DNA from: Actinomycetes bacterium
Lineage (GTDB): Bacteria; Actinomycetota; Actinomycetes; Actinomycetales; Microbacteriaceae
Reading direction: 5' to 3'
Assembly: GCA_023450335.1 (NCBI GenBank)
Contig: JAEXHA010000064.1
Location: 1-22,393, forward strand
Length of the DNA stretch: 22,393 nucleotides
Positions within the stretch are counted from its first letter, which is position 1. Each line of letters starts with the position of its first letter. The position numbers were made by a program, and so were the translations under genes. The notes beneath the pieces were generated by a model. It was not told the origin of the DNA. It saw nothing but the letters and a program-made list of their open reading frames with translations, and did not search any database. Shown here piece after piece: positions 1-7,001 of this stretch.

Positions 1-536
1 GGCGTCAGGGGCGCCGGCAGAGTCGGAGCGGGCACCGGCGGCAGGGCTCCGGCATCCACCTTCGCCACGTCGTAGGGGATCGCCAGCACCGTCGGCACCC
101 GGTACGACAACGCGTGCTCGACCGCGATGATCGCCGTCGCCGCCGCGTCGGCACGCCCGACCGTGTAGGTGCGGGCACCGACGGCCGAGGCGAGCGCGAT
201 CTGGTCGACGTCCCACGGCCGCGGGCCGCTGGTAGGTTCGTCTCCCACGACGAGGATGAGCGGCACGTGCGCTTGCACGGCCTCGGCCAGGGCCGTGAGC
301 GTGTTGGTGAATCCGGCGCCGTAGGTCGCGGTGGCTGCCGCCAGCCCTCCGCCGGCACGATGGTAGGCGTCGGCGGCGACAACGCCGGCGGCTTCGTGCC
401 GGACCGCCGTGTACCCGACCTGGGTGGACCGTTCGAGGGCGTCGAGGAAGTAGGCGTTGCCATTGCCCATCACGCCGAACACGTGGGCGATGTGGTGCGA
501 GAGGGCGTGGGCGACGTGGGCCGAGACGGTGGGCAT
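1..536 (-). CDS. Thiamine-diphosphate-dependent enzyme, N-terminal part (cut by window edge)
   Basis: About 178 residues are visible from the N-terminus; the stop lies outside the window. The start ATG (536-534) has GAAGGAG seven bases upstream. The reading has the hallmarks of the PYR domain of the acetolactate synthase / 2-oxoacid decarboxylase superfamily: a VFGVMGNGN segment at residues 19-27, RHEAAGVVAADAYHRAGG with the conserved cofactor-activating Glu at residue 48, the GAGFTNTLTALAEA turn near residue 73, and VPLILVVGDEP around 91-101. Family members decarboxylate or carboligate 2-oxoacids. The substrate cannot be told from this part: acetolactate synthase-like, benzoylformate decarboxylase-like or related are all possible. 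It diverges from an aldehyde dehydrogenase, so a decarboxylase making an aldehyde that the neighbour oxidises is an attractive inference, not shown by the sequence. Confidence 0.85.
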   Translation of the reverse strand, partial: MPTVSAHVAHALSHHIAHVFGVMGNGNAYFLDALERSTQVGYTAVRHEAAGVVAADAYHRAGGGLAAATATYGAGFTNTLTALAEAVQAHVPLILVVGDEPTSGPRPWDVDQIALASAVGARTYTVGRADAAATAIIAVEHALSYRVPTVLAIPYDVAKVDAGALPPVPAPTLPAPLT

Positions 537-664
537 GGGGATGCTCCTTCGAGACAGACGGAAAGTGAACGATGCCGTATGTGTCTCGCGCGCCCTGGCC
601 CCGGCCGGGGCGGCTGCGTGCCCATTTTTCGAGCACCGGCGGCGTACGCTGCCGCCGGACGATC

Positions 665-732
665 CGAGTATACGAGGCGGATGCCGGGGCGCAGACTCCC
701 CGGTCGCGGTCCGACGAGAGATCGTATACGAT
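665..732. promoter_or_regulatory. Two GTATAC-centred sites in the divergent promoter region
   Basis: The 245-bp gap between the divergent genes holds GTATAC at 668-673 (flanks CGA/GAG) and a perfect 12-bp palindrome ATCGTATACGAT at 721-732; the centres are 56 bp apart. On the minus strand the first site contains TATACT (672-667), a good -10 box for the thiamine-diphosphate enzyme. On the plus strand the second contains TACGAT (727-732), a possible -10 for the dehydrogenase. I could not find convincing -35 boxes. Short palindromes of this kind are typical operators of GntR-family regulators, so repression from both sites is plausible; no such regulator is in the window. Confidence 0.45.
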
Positions 733-781
733 TCTTCCGGAGGGTGCGGCACCGGCATCCATTCGTGACGAGGGAGTCCAC

Positions 782-2254
782 ATGAGCGAGAATCGCGAGA
801 CCGAGCTGCTGGCGGCCGTGCCCGATGGCCTGTACATCGGCGGGCAGTGGCGCGCAGCCACCGGCGGCGCGACGCTGACGGTCCACGACCCGGCCACCGG
901 TGCCGTGATCAAGGAGATCGCCTCCGCCTCGCCGGCCGACGGCATGGCGGCGCTGGATGCCGCGGATGCGGCCTTCGCGGACTGGGCGGCCACGCCGCTG
1001 CGCACGCGCGCCGAACTGCTGCGCCGCGCCTTCGACCTGCTGCAGGAACGCGCGGAGGACTTCGCCCTGCTGATGACCCTCGAGATGGGAAAGCCCCTCG
1101 CCGAGGCGCGCGGCGAAGTCGCCTATGGCGGCGAGTTCGTGCGCTGGTTCGGCGAGGAGGCGCCGCGCATTCAAGGCCGCTACGGCCAGAACCCCGAGGG
1201 CACCGGTCGCATGATCGTGTCGCAGCACCCGGTGGGGCCGTGCTTCCTCATCACCCCCTGGAACTTCCCGCTCGCCATGGCGACCCGCAAGATCGCGCCG
1301 GCCCTGGCCGCCGGCTGCACCGTGGTGATCAAGCCCGCCGCCCTGACCCCGCTGACCACGCTGTTGTTCGTGAAGCTCCTCGAAGACGCGGGGCTGCCGG
1401 CCGGTGTCGTCAACGTCATCACGACCTCGACTTCGAACGCGGTGTCCGAGCCCATCATCCGCGACCCGCGGCTGCGCAAGCTCTCGTTCACCGGGTCGAC
1501 GCCGGTCGGGCAGGCGCTCATGGAGCAGGCGGCCGAGGGCGTGCTGCGCACCTCGATGGAACTGGGCGGCAACGCCCCGTTCGTCGTCTTCGACGACGCC
1601 GACCTCGACAAGGCCGTCGACGGGGCGATGGCAGCGAAGTTCCGCAATGTCGGGCAGGCGTGCACGGCCGCGAACCGGTTCATCGTGCATCGCTCTGTCG
1701 CCGACGAGTTCGCCGTGCGGGTGACCGAACGGGTGAAGGCGATGAAGATCGGTCGCGGCACCGACGACGGCGTCACGATCGGACCCTTGATCGACGACCG
1801 CGCCGTCGCGAAGGCGAACGACCTCGTACACGATGCCGTGGGGCGGGGCGCGGTGCTGCGCACCGGTGGCTCGGCGCTGCCCGGCGACGGATCGTTCTTC
1901 GAGCCGACGGTCGTCTCGGATGTGAAGCCGGGGTCCGAGATCCTGCGCGAGGAGATCTTCGGTCCGGTGCTGGCGATCATCCCGTTCGATGACGAGGACG
2001 ACGCGGTGCGCATCGCCAACGACACCGAGTACGGCCTCGTGTCGTACGTGTTCACCGAGAGCCTGGCCCGAGGGCAGCGCATGATCGAGCGGCTCGAGAC
2101 CGGCATGATGGGCCTGAACATGGGGGTCGTCTCCAACGCGGCCGCGCCGTTCGGCGGCTGGAAGATGTCGGGCCTGGGTCGCGAGGGCGGCGCCGAGGGC
2201 ATCCACGAGTACCTGCAGACCAAGTACACGCTGACGCCGAACCCCTTCGGGTGA
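782..2254 (+). CDS. gabD: NAD(P)-dependent aldehyde dehydrogenase, succinate-semialdehyde type
   Basis: 490 residues, full family length. ATG at 782 is chosen because GAGGGAG lies 5-6 bases upstream; the open frame runs back to 572 but lacks a better site. Aldehyde dehydrogenase landmarks are all present: PWNFP with Asn161, LysPro at 184-185, ELGG with Glu260, GQAC with catalytic Cys294, and EEIFGP at 390-395. The stretch FTGSTPVG...ELGGNAPFVVFDDADLD and the AAKFRNVGQAC context resemble GabD. The residue that is Glu in strict NAD enzymes (KPAExTP) is Ala here (KPAALTP), which suits NADP use. It would oxidise succinate semialdehyde or a similar aldehyde in the cytosol. The divergent thiamine-diphosphate enzyme makes another aldehyde substrate possible, so the symbol is tentative. 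Confidence 0.88.
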   Translation: MSENRETELLAAVPDGLYIGGQWRAATGGATLTVHDPATGAVIKEIASASPADGMAALDAADAAFADWAATPLRTRAELLRRAFDLLQERAEDFALLMTLEMGKPLAEARGEVAYGGEFVRWFGEEAPRIQGRYGQNPEGTGRMIVSQHPVGPCFLITPWNFPLAMATRKIAPALAAGCTVVIKPAALTPLTTLLFVKLLEDAGLPAGVVNVITTSTSNAVSEPIIRDPRLRKLSFTGSTPVGQALMEQAAEGVLRTSMELGGNAPFVVFDDADLDKAVDGAMAAKFRNVGQACTAANRFIVHRSVADEFAVRVTERVKAMKIGRGTDDGVTIGPLIDDRAVAKANDLVHDAVGRGAVLRTGGSALPGDGSFFEPTVVSDVKPGSEILREEIFGPVLAIIPFDDEDDAVRIANDTEYGLVSYVFTESLARGQRMIERLETGMMGLNMGVVSNAAAPFGGWKMSGLGREGGAEGIHEYLQTKYTLTPNPFG

Positions 2255-2299
2255 GTCGGTTCGGCTCGGACGAACGCGCGCGATGTCGGCGTCACCGAG

Positions 2300-2305
2300 C
2301 ATGAT
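2300..2305 (+). promoter_or_regulatory. Possible -10 box, leaderless start
   Basis: CATGAT ends 6 bases before the ATG at 2312. It matches the xAnnnT form seen before several other genes in this window. No clear Shine-Dalgarno sequence precedes this gene. Confidence 0.35.
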
Positions 2306-2311
2306 GGGCGG

Positions 2312-3379
2312 ATGGACCTGCACCGCCTGCGCAGCGAACGCCTGCGCTCGCACCGGCTGACCGCGCCCGCCGCGAATGTCGTCGACGCCGCCGCCCACAT
2401 GACAGCGACGCAGGCGCAGGAGTTCTGGGGCGGCCGGTGGGCACTGGCCTCGCGCACCCGTGCCCGGTCACCGTTGACTGAGGTGGATGCCGAGTTCGAC
2501 CGTGGCCGGTTGATCCGGTCGTGGACGCAGCGCGGCACGCTGCATATCGTGCGACCGGCCGATCTGTCGTGGCTGCTGGCCGTCACCGGCGCGCGGCAGG
2601 AGAAGCAGTACGCCGGGCCGCTGCGCAACGCCGCCGTCACGGCATCCACCCTCACCGACGCCGAACGCGCCGTCCGTGCGGCGCTCGCCGGGGGAAACCG
2701 GCTCACTCGTCGGGAGTTCGCCGAGGTGCTGCAGGCCGCCGGTATCGAGACGTCCGGTATGCGCGGCAATCACATCCTGGTGCTGATGTGCCTGCGGCAG
2801 GTGACGTGCCTGGGCCCGGTCGTGCCGCGGGGCGATGCGCCCACCCGCGACCAGTACGTCGTGCTCGCCGAAGACTGGATCGCCGAGGCGGCGCAGCCGG
2901 ACGACCCGTTGGCGGAGATGTTCGTGCGCTATATCGCCTCGCACGGGCCGGCCGGCATCGCCGATTTCCGCTGGTGGGCGGGGCTGCCGCTGGGAATGGC
3001 CCGCACGGCACGCGAGGGCGCCGGCGACCGGGTGACCGAGATCGAGGAGGGGCTGTTCGTGGCGGCGGGTGTGCGGCCGCGGCGTTCACACGCACCCGAC
3101 GTGCTGGCGCTGCCCCCGTTCGAGGAGTACTACCTGTCCTACGCCGACCGTTCGGTGCCCTGCCCACCCGAGACGCAGGCGATCGTGGGGCCCAGCGCCC
3201 AGGGCTTCGTTCGCCCGGTGCTGCTGGCAGACGGCGAGATCATCGGCGCGTGGTCGCATTCACTGGCGGTCGGCCGCCACACCGAGCAGCCCGTCGCCGA
3301 GCTGTTCACACCCGGCGCCGCCCCGGCATCCGCCGTCTCCGCTGCGCTTGCCCGCTACACCCGCTTCCTCGCCCGCTGA
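2312..3379 (+). CDS. Winged-helix protein of the AlkZ/YcaQ (HTH_42) family, putative DNA glycosylase
   Basis: 355 residues. The N-terminal part fits the HTH_42 (DUF1006) fold: a QAQ tripeptide at residues 34-36 followed by FWGGRWALASRTR, then GRLIRSWTQRGTLHIV at about 65-80, the family's typical W-x-x-RGTLH signature. In characterised members (AlkZ of Streptomyces, YcaQ/AlkX of E. coli) the QxQ or QxD pair is catalytic and removes alkylated or crosslinked bases. QAQ matches the AlkZ pattern. Many genomes label such proteins only as winged helix DNA-binding domain protein. The gene stands alone between the dehydrogenase and the convergent ramB-like gene. The family call is firm; glycosylase activity is an inference from the motif. 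Confidence 0.8.
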   Translation: MDLHRLRSERLRSHRLTAPAANVVDAAAHMTATQAQEFWGGRWALASRTRARSPLTEVDAEFDRGRLIRSWTQRGTLHIVRPADLSWLLAVTGARQEKQYAGPLRNAAVTASTLTDAERAVRAALAGGNRLTRREFAEVLQAAGIETSGMRGNHILVLMCLRQVTCLGPVVPRGDAPTRDQYVVLAEDWIAEAAQPDDPLAEMFVRYIASHGPAGIADFRWWAGLPLGMARTAREGAGDRVTEIEEGLFVAAGVRPRRSHAPDVLALPPFEEYYLSYADRSVPCPPETQAIVGPSAQGFVRPVLLADGEIIGAWSHSLAVGRHTEQPVAELFTPGAAPASAVSAALARYTRFLAR

Positions 3380-3443
3380 CCATCGGGCGCGTACGTCATC
3401 GACGGGCGCAGGGCAGGTACGGCCGCGCGGATGCGGGCGATAC

Positions 3444-3474
3444 GCGTTGACTCGCGCTGATCTGTCGTCAACGC
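3444..3474. terminator. Inverted repeat between convergent genes, probable bidirectional terminator
   Basis: GCGTTGAC (3444-3451) and GTCAACGC (3467-3474) form a perfect 8-bp stem with a 15-nt loop in the 110-bp gap between two convergent genes. There is no T tract on either side, which is common in actinobacteria. Confidence 0.45.
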
Positions 3475-3489
3475 CGGAAGTCGCGATGC

Positions 3490-4932
3490 TCAGCGCGGCG
3501 CGTGCCGTTCGAGGAACGTGTAGACCTCGCCGTCGTCGACGCCCGGGAAGGCCCCGCGGGGCAGCGGCGAGAACATCTGCATGTGCACGCGTGCGCTCGG
3601 CCAGGCCCTGCCCTCCCAGCGCGAGGTGAGCTCGCTGTCGGGGCGTCGGCAGCACGACTCATCGGGGCAGGTCGACGCGGCGCGCTTCTGCGTCTCGCGG
3701 CCGCGCCACCAGCGGGCGTCGTCGAACGGGACCCCCACCGAGATCGAGAACTCGCCCGCAGTTGTCGATCCGGTCTGGCTCGAGCACCAGAACGTGCCGG
3801 CCGGGGTGTCGGTGTACTGGTAGTGCTCGGTGGTGCGGTTCTGCTGCCCGAACGCCGACCGCGCCGCGAAATGGCGGCACACGATCTGGCCCTCGACGGC
3901 TCCGGTCACGTCCATCGGCAACGGCAGGTCGTCGTTCTCGTAGACGCGGTTGATGGCGCCGGTGCCGTCCACCCGCAGGAAGTGCAGCTTCATGCCGAAG
4001 TGCTCGGTCAGCAGGTTCGTCAGCCGCATGCCGGCCGCCTCGTGCGTCACGCCGAACGCGTCACGGAAGTCCTCCACCGCCAGGTTGCGGTCCTTCTTGG
4101 CCTGCGTGAGAAACGCGACCGAGGCCGTCTCGGGCATGAGGCAGCACGCCGCGTAGTAGTTGATCTCGAGTCGCTGCTGCAGGAAGTCCGCGTAGTCGGT
4201 GGGCGGTGTGTGGCCCAGCAGACGGTGCGCCATCGCCTGCAATGCCATCGAACGCAGTCCGTGCCCGCCGGGAATGGACGCCGGGGGCAGATAGATCCGG
4301 CCGTTCTCAAGATCGGTGACCGACCGCGCCGAATGCGGCAGGTCGCTGACGTAGATCAGCTCGAACCCCAGCTGCTGCGCCATGATGCTCACGGTGCGGT
4401 GGGTCAGCGCACCCGAGACGTGACCGGCGGCCTTGAGCTGCTTCTCGGCCAGCTTCTCGATGTCGCCGAGGTAGTTGCCGCGCTCGCGCATGCGCAGGCG
4501 CATCTCGGTGTTGGCCCGCCGCGCCTCTTCGGGTGTCGCGATCGCCTCGCGCTCGCGGCGGTGCAGTTCGCGGTGCAGCCCCAGGATCGACTCGATCGTC
4601 TCGTCGTTCATCGTCTTGGTCACCCGCACCGGCTCGACGCCCATGCGTCGGAAGACGGGGCTCGCCTGCGCACGCTCGAGCTCGAGCTCCAAGGCGGCGC
4701 GACGGTTGGGCGGCTCGGTCGACAGCAGATCAGTGACATCGGTGCCGGTGGCGTGCGCGATCGCCTGCAGCAGCGACAGCTTCGGTTCGCGCTTGCCGTT
4801 CTCGATGAGGCTCAGCTGGCTGCCGGCGACCCCGACGATCGCGCCGAGCTCATCGAGCGTGTAGCCGCGGGCCGTGCGGTGGTGGCGGATGCGGTGTCCG
4901 AGCGTGGACAGTTCCAGCGACGAGGGAGCCAT
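3490..4932 (-). CDS. ramB: RamB/ScfR-type transcriptional regulator (XRE HTH plus IrrE-like domain)
   Basis: 480 residues, close to the length of Corynebacterium RamB. An XRE helix-turn-helix occupies about residues 10-66 (LGHRIRHHRTARGYTLDELG, then SQLSLIENGKREPKLS). A central ImmA/IrrE-like region holds a degenerate metal motif, MAHRLLGH at 234-241, lacking the HExxH glutamate. The C-terminal region typical of short-chain fatty acyl regulators is cysteine-rich (C352, C383, C422, C427, C428). The ATG at 4932 is chosen because the protein aligns from there and a TATCAT box ends 6 bases upstream; the frame stays open to 5223. RamB controls acetate and glyoxylate metabolism in Corynebacterium and represses its own gene. 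Here it is divergent from pckG, so control of gluconeogenesis from acetate-derived carbon is a fair inference. Confidence 0.85.
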   Translation of the reverse strand: MAPSSLELSTLGHRIRHHRTARGYTLDELGAIVGVAGSQLSLIENGKREPKLSLLQAIAHATGTDVTDLLSTEPPNRRAALELELERAQASPVFRRMGVEPVRVTKTMNDETIESILGLHRELHRREREAIATPEEARRANTEMRLRMRERGNYLGDIEKLAEKQLKAAGHVSGALTHRTVSIMAQQLGFELIYVSDLPHSARSVTDLENGRIYLPPASIPGGHGLRSMALQAMAHRLLGHTPPTDYADFLQQRLEINYYAACCLMPETASVAFLTQAKKDRNLAVEDFRDAFGVTHEAAGMRLTNLLTEHFGMKLHFLRVDGTGAINRVYENDDLPLPMDVTGAVEGQIVCRHFAARSAFGQQNRTTEHYQYTDTPAGTFWCSSQTGSTTAGEFSISVGVPFDDARWWRGRETQKRAASTCPDESCCRRPDSELTSRWEGRAWPSARVHMQMFSPLPRGAFPGVDDGEVYTFLERHAPR

Positions 4933-4938
4933 TCCTTG

Positions 4939-4960
4939 ATGATAGTGAAAGATTTGCGTT
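4939..4960. promoter_or_regulatory. ramB promoter with RamB-like TTTGC element
   Basis: On the minus strand TATCAT (4944-4939) ends 6 nt before the regulator's ATG, suggesting a leaderless transcript. Just upstream, AAAGATTTGCG spans 4948-4958. Its AAAGATTTGC part resembles the left part of the Corynebacterium RamB box ((A/C)A(A/G)A(A/C)TTTGCAAA), but the right AAA is replaced by GTT. It sits between the -10 and -35 zones of the regulator and in the upstream region of pckG. Confidence 0.4.
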
Positions 4961-5058
4961 TCTTGGTGGGCGTTGTGGATGAAAGAGTGCCCGCGTGAGG
5001 CGCACAGTGGAAGGCAGAACGAGACCTCGACACCGTTGTCTGATCCGAAGGAGCCGAC

Positions 5059-6948
5059 ATGGCCATCGCCGACATCTTCACCCGCACCGCTCCCGTCGCC
5101 CACGTCGCCGGTGGGCCGCGTCCGGCGCCGGCGTACGGGGAACGGCCCGACCTTCCGGGCCTGGAGGATCTGCAGGCCTGGGTCGACCAGATCGCCGCGC
5201 TCACCAAGCCCGCCCGCATCCATTGGGTCGACGGGTCGCGCGCCGAGAACGAGGCGCTGCTGCGCGAGATGGTCGACGAGGGCAAGCTCATCAAGCTGAA
5301 CCCGGAGTGGCGCCCCGGCTCGTACCTGGCCCGGTCACACCCCAGCGACGTCGCGCGCACCGAGGCGCGCACCTTCATCGCATCCGAACACGAAGCGGAT
5401 GCCGGACCGACCAACAACTGGGTCGCTCCCGATGAGATCCGCGGCACCATCACGCCGCTGTTCGACGGCTCGATGCGCGGGCGCACGATGTACGTCGTCC
5501 CGTTCTCGATGGGCGCCGTCGGCGGCCCGCTCTCGCACATCGGCGTGCAGGTCACCGACAGCGCCTACGCGGTGGCATCCATCGGCATCATGACCCGCGT
5601 CGGCGCCGCCGTCCTCGAGCAGATCGCCGCGGGCAAGCACTGGGTCAAGACGGTCCACTCGGTCGGCGCCCCCCTCGAGCCGGGCCAGCAGGACGTCACG
5701 TGGCCGTGCAACGACGACAAATACATCGTGCACTTCCCCGACACACTCGAAGTCTGGTCGTACGGCTCGGGCTACGGGGGCAACGCGATCCTCGCCAAGA
5801 AGTGCTTCGCGCTGCGCATCGCCTCCGTGATCGGACGCGACGAGGGATGGCTGGCCGAGCACATGCTGCTCATCCGGGTGATCTCGCCCGAGGGCAAGGC
5901 CTACCACGTCGCCGCCGCGTTCCCCTCGGCGTGCGGCAAGACGAACCTCGCGATGCTGCGCCCCACGATCCCCGGCTGGCGCGTCGAGACGCTCGGCGAC
6001 GACATCGCGTGGCTGCGCCCCGGTGAGGACGGTCGCCTGTGGGCGATCAACCCCGAGGCAGGCTTCTTCGGCGTCGCCCCGGGCACCGGCGAGTCGACCA
6101 ACGTCACGGCCGTCGAGACGCTGTGGGGCAACACGATCTTCACGAACGTTGCGCTGCGGCCCGACGGCGACGTGTGGTGGGAGGGGCTGACCGACGAGGT
6201 GCCCGCCGAACTCACCGACTGGAAGGGGCAGCCCTGGACTCCGGCGTCGGGCACGCCCGCCGCGCACCCCAACTCGCGCTTCACCGTCAGCGCCGCCCAG
6301 TGCCCCCAGATCGCGGGCGATTGGGACGCCGCCGAGGGCGTGCCGCTGGATGCCATCCTGTTCGGCGGCCGTCGCGCCACCAACGTGCCGCTCGTGGTCG
6401 AGGCCACCGATTGGACGCACGGCGTGTTCATGGGCTCGAACATCTCGTCCGAGCGCACCGCGGCCGCCGAGGGCACCGTCGGTGAGTTGCGCCGCGACCC
6501 GTTCGCGATGCTGCCGTTCTGCGGGTACAACATGGCCGATTACTTCGGCCACTGGCTCAAGGTCGGGCAGACGCTGCGGTTCGACCGCGCCCCGCGCATC
6601 TTCCAGGTCAACTGGTTCCGCAAGGGTGCCGATGGCCGCTTCCTGTGGCCCGGCTTCGGCGACAACTCGCGCGTGGTCGACTGGATCATCCGCCGCATCG
6701 AGGGCGAGGTCGGCGCCGTGGACAGCCCCATCGGCCGGCTCCCGCGCAGCGAGGACCTCAACCTCGACGGCATCGATGTCTCGCCGGAAGACCTCGACGA
6801 GCTGTTCGCCGTCGAGCCGGAGCGCTGGTTGGCCGAGGCCGACCTGACCGAGGAGTTCTACCGGACCTTCGAGGGCAAGGTGCCGCCGGCCCTGTACGCC
6901 GAACTGGCCGCCCTGCGCTACCGCCTCAAGCGCGCACAGACCGCCTGA
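5059..6948 (+). CDS. pckG: Phosphoenolpyruvate carboxykinase (GTP)
   Basis: 629 residues, the usual size for the GTP-dependent class. It converts oxaloacetate and GTP to phosphoenolpyruvate, GDP and CO2, the entry step of gluconeogenesis. The kinase-1 P-loop is AFPSACGKTNLAM at 287-299, including the class-specific mobile Cys292 and nucleotide-contacting Lys294-Thr295. GDDIAWLRPGEDGRLWAINPEAGFFGVAPGT at about 313-343 carries the metal-binding aspartates. RSHPSDVARTEARTFI at 92-107 and FGGRRATNVPLV near 435-446 are also typical of the GTP class. The ATG has AAGGAG 6 bases upstream. It is divergent from the RamB-like gene and ends in a strong hairpin, so it is probably transcribed alone. Confidence 0.97.
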   Translation: MAIADIFTRTAPVAHVAGGPRPAPAYGERPDLPGLEDLQAWVDQIAALTKPARIHWVDGSRAENEALLREMVDEGKLIKLNPEWRPGSYLARSHPSDVARTEARTFIASEHEADAGPTNNWVAPDEIRGTITPLFDGSMRGRTMYVVPFSMGAVGGPLSHIGVQVTDSAYAVASIGIMTRVGAAVLEQIAAGKHWVKTVHSVGAPLEPGQQDVTWPCNDDKYIVHFPDTLEVWSYGSGYGGNAILAKKCFALRIASVIGRDEGWLAEHMLLIRVISPEGKAYHVAAAFPSACGKTNLAMLRPTIPGWRVETLGDDIAWLRPGEDGRLWAINPEAGFFGVAPGTGESTNVTAVETLWGNTIFTNVALRPDGDVWWEGLTDEVPAELTDWKGQPWTPASGTPAAHPNSRFTVSAAQCPQIAGDWDAAEGVPLDAILFGGRRATNVPLVVEATDWTHGVFMGSNISSERTAAAEGTVGELRRDPFAMLPFCGYNMADYFGHWLKVGQTLRFDRAPRIFQVNWFRKGADGRFLWPGFGDNSRVVDWIIRRIEGEVGAVDSPIGRLPRSEDLNLDGIDVSPEDLDELFAVEPERWLAEADLTEEFYRTFEGKVPPALYAELAALRYRLKRAQTA

Positions 6949-6959
6949 CGCCGACGACG

Positions 6960-6989
6960 ACGCCCCGATCCGCACAGGAGCCGGGGCGT
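6960..6989. terminator. Bidirectional terminator hairpin between pckG and the ABC exporter
   Basis: ACGCCCCG (6960-6967) pairs perfectly with CGGGGCGT (6982-6989) around a 14-nt loop. It lies 11 bp after the pckG stop and 12 bp after the convergent ABC gene's stop. A short TT follows on the plus strand; there is no long T tract. Confidence 0.65.
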
Positions 6990-7001
6990 TCGCCGTGCGT
7001 A

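Noticed and set aside
572..781. Upstream start for the aldehyde dehydrogenase at 572
   Set aside because: It would run through both GTATAC operator sites and add 70 residues not seen in the family; the ATG at 782 has a good ribosome site.
114..785. Plus-strand frame of 223 codons over the left edge
   Set aside because: The minus strand there encodes an unmistakable thiamine-diphosphate enzyme N-terminus with a good ribosome site.
470..2398. 642-codon open frame on the minus strand opposite the aldehyde dehydrogenase
   Set aside because: It is antisense to a clear enzyme gene, rich in Arg/Gly/His/Val without motifs, and an expected product of high-GC codon bias.
3502..4998. 498-codon open frame on the plus strand opposite ramB
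   Set aside because: It mirrors a real regulator gene with recognisable domains; its translation has no domain and a composition typical of antisense frames.
4933..5223. N-terminal extension of the RamB-like protein to 5223
   Set aside because: The extra 97 codons overlap the pckG coding start, and the family's HTH begins about 10 residues after the ATG at 4932.
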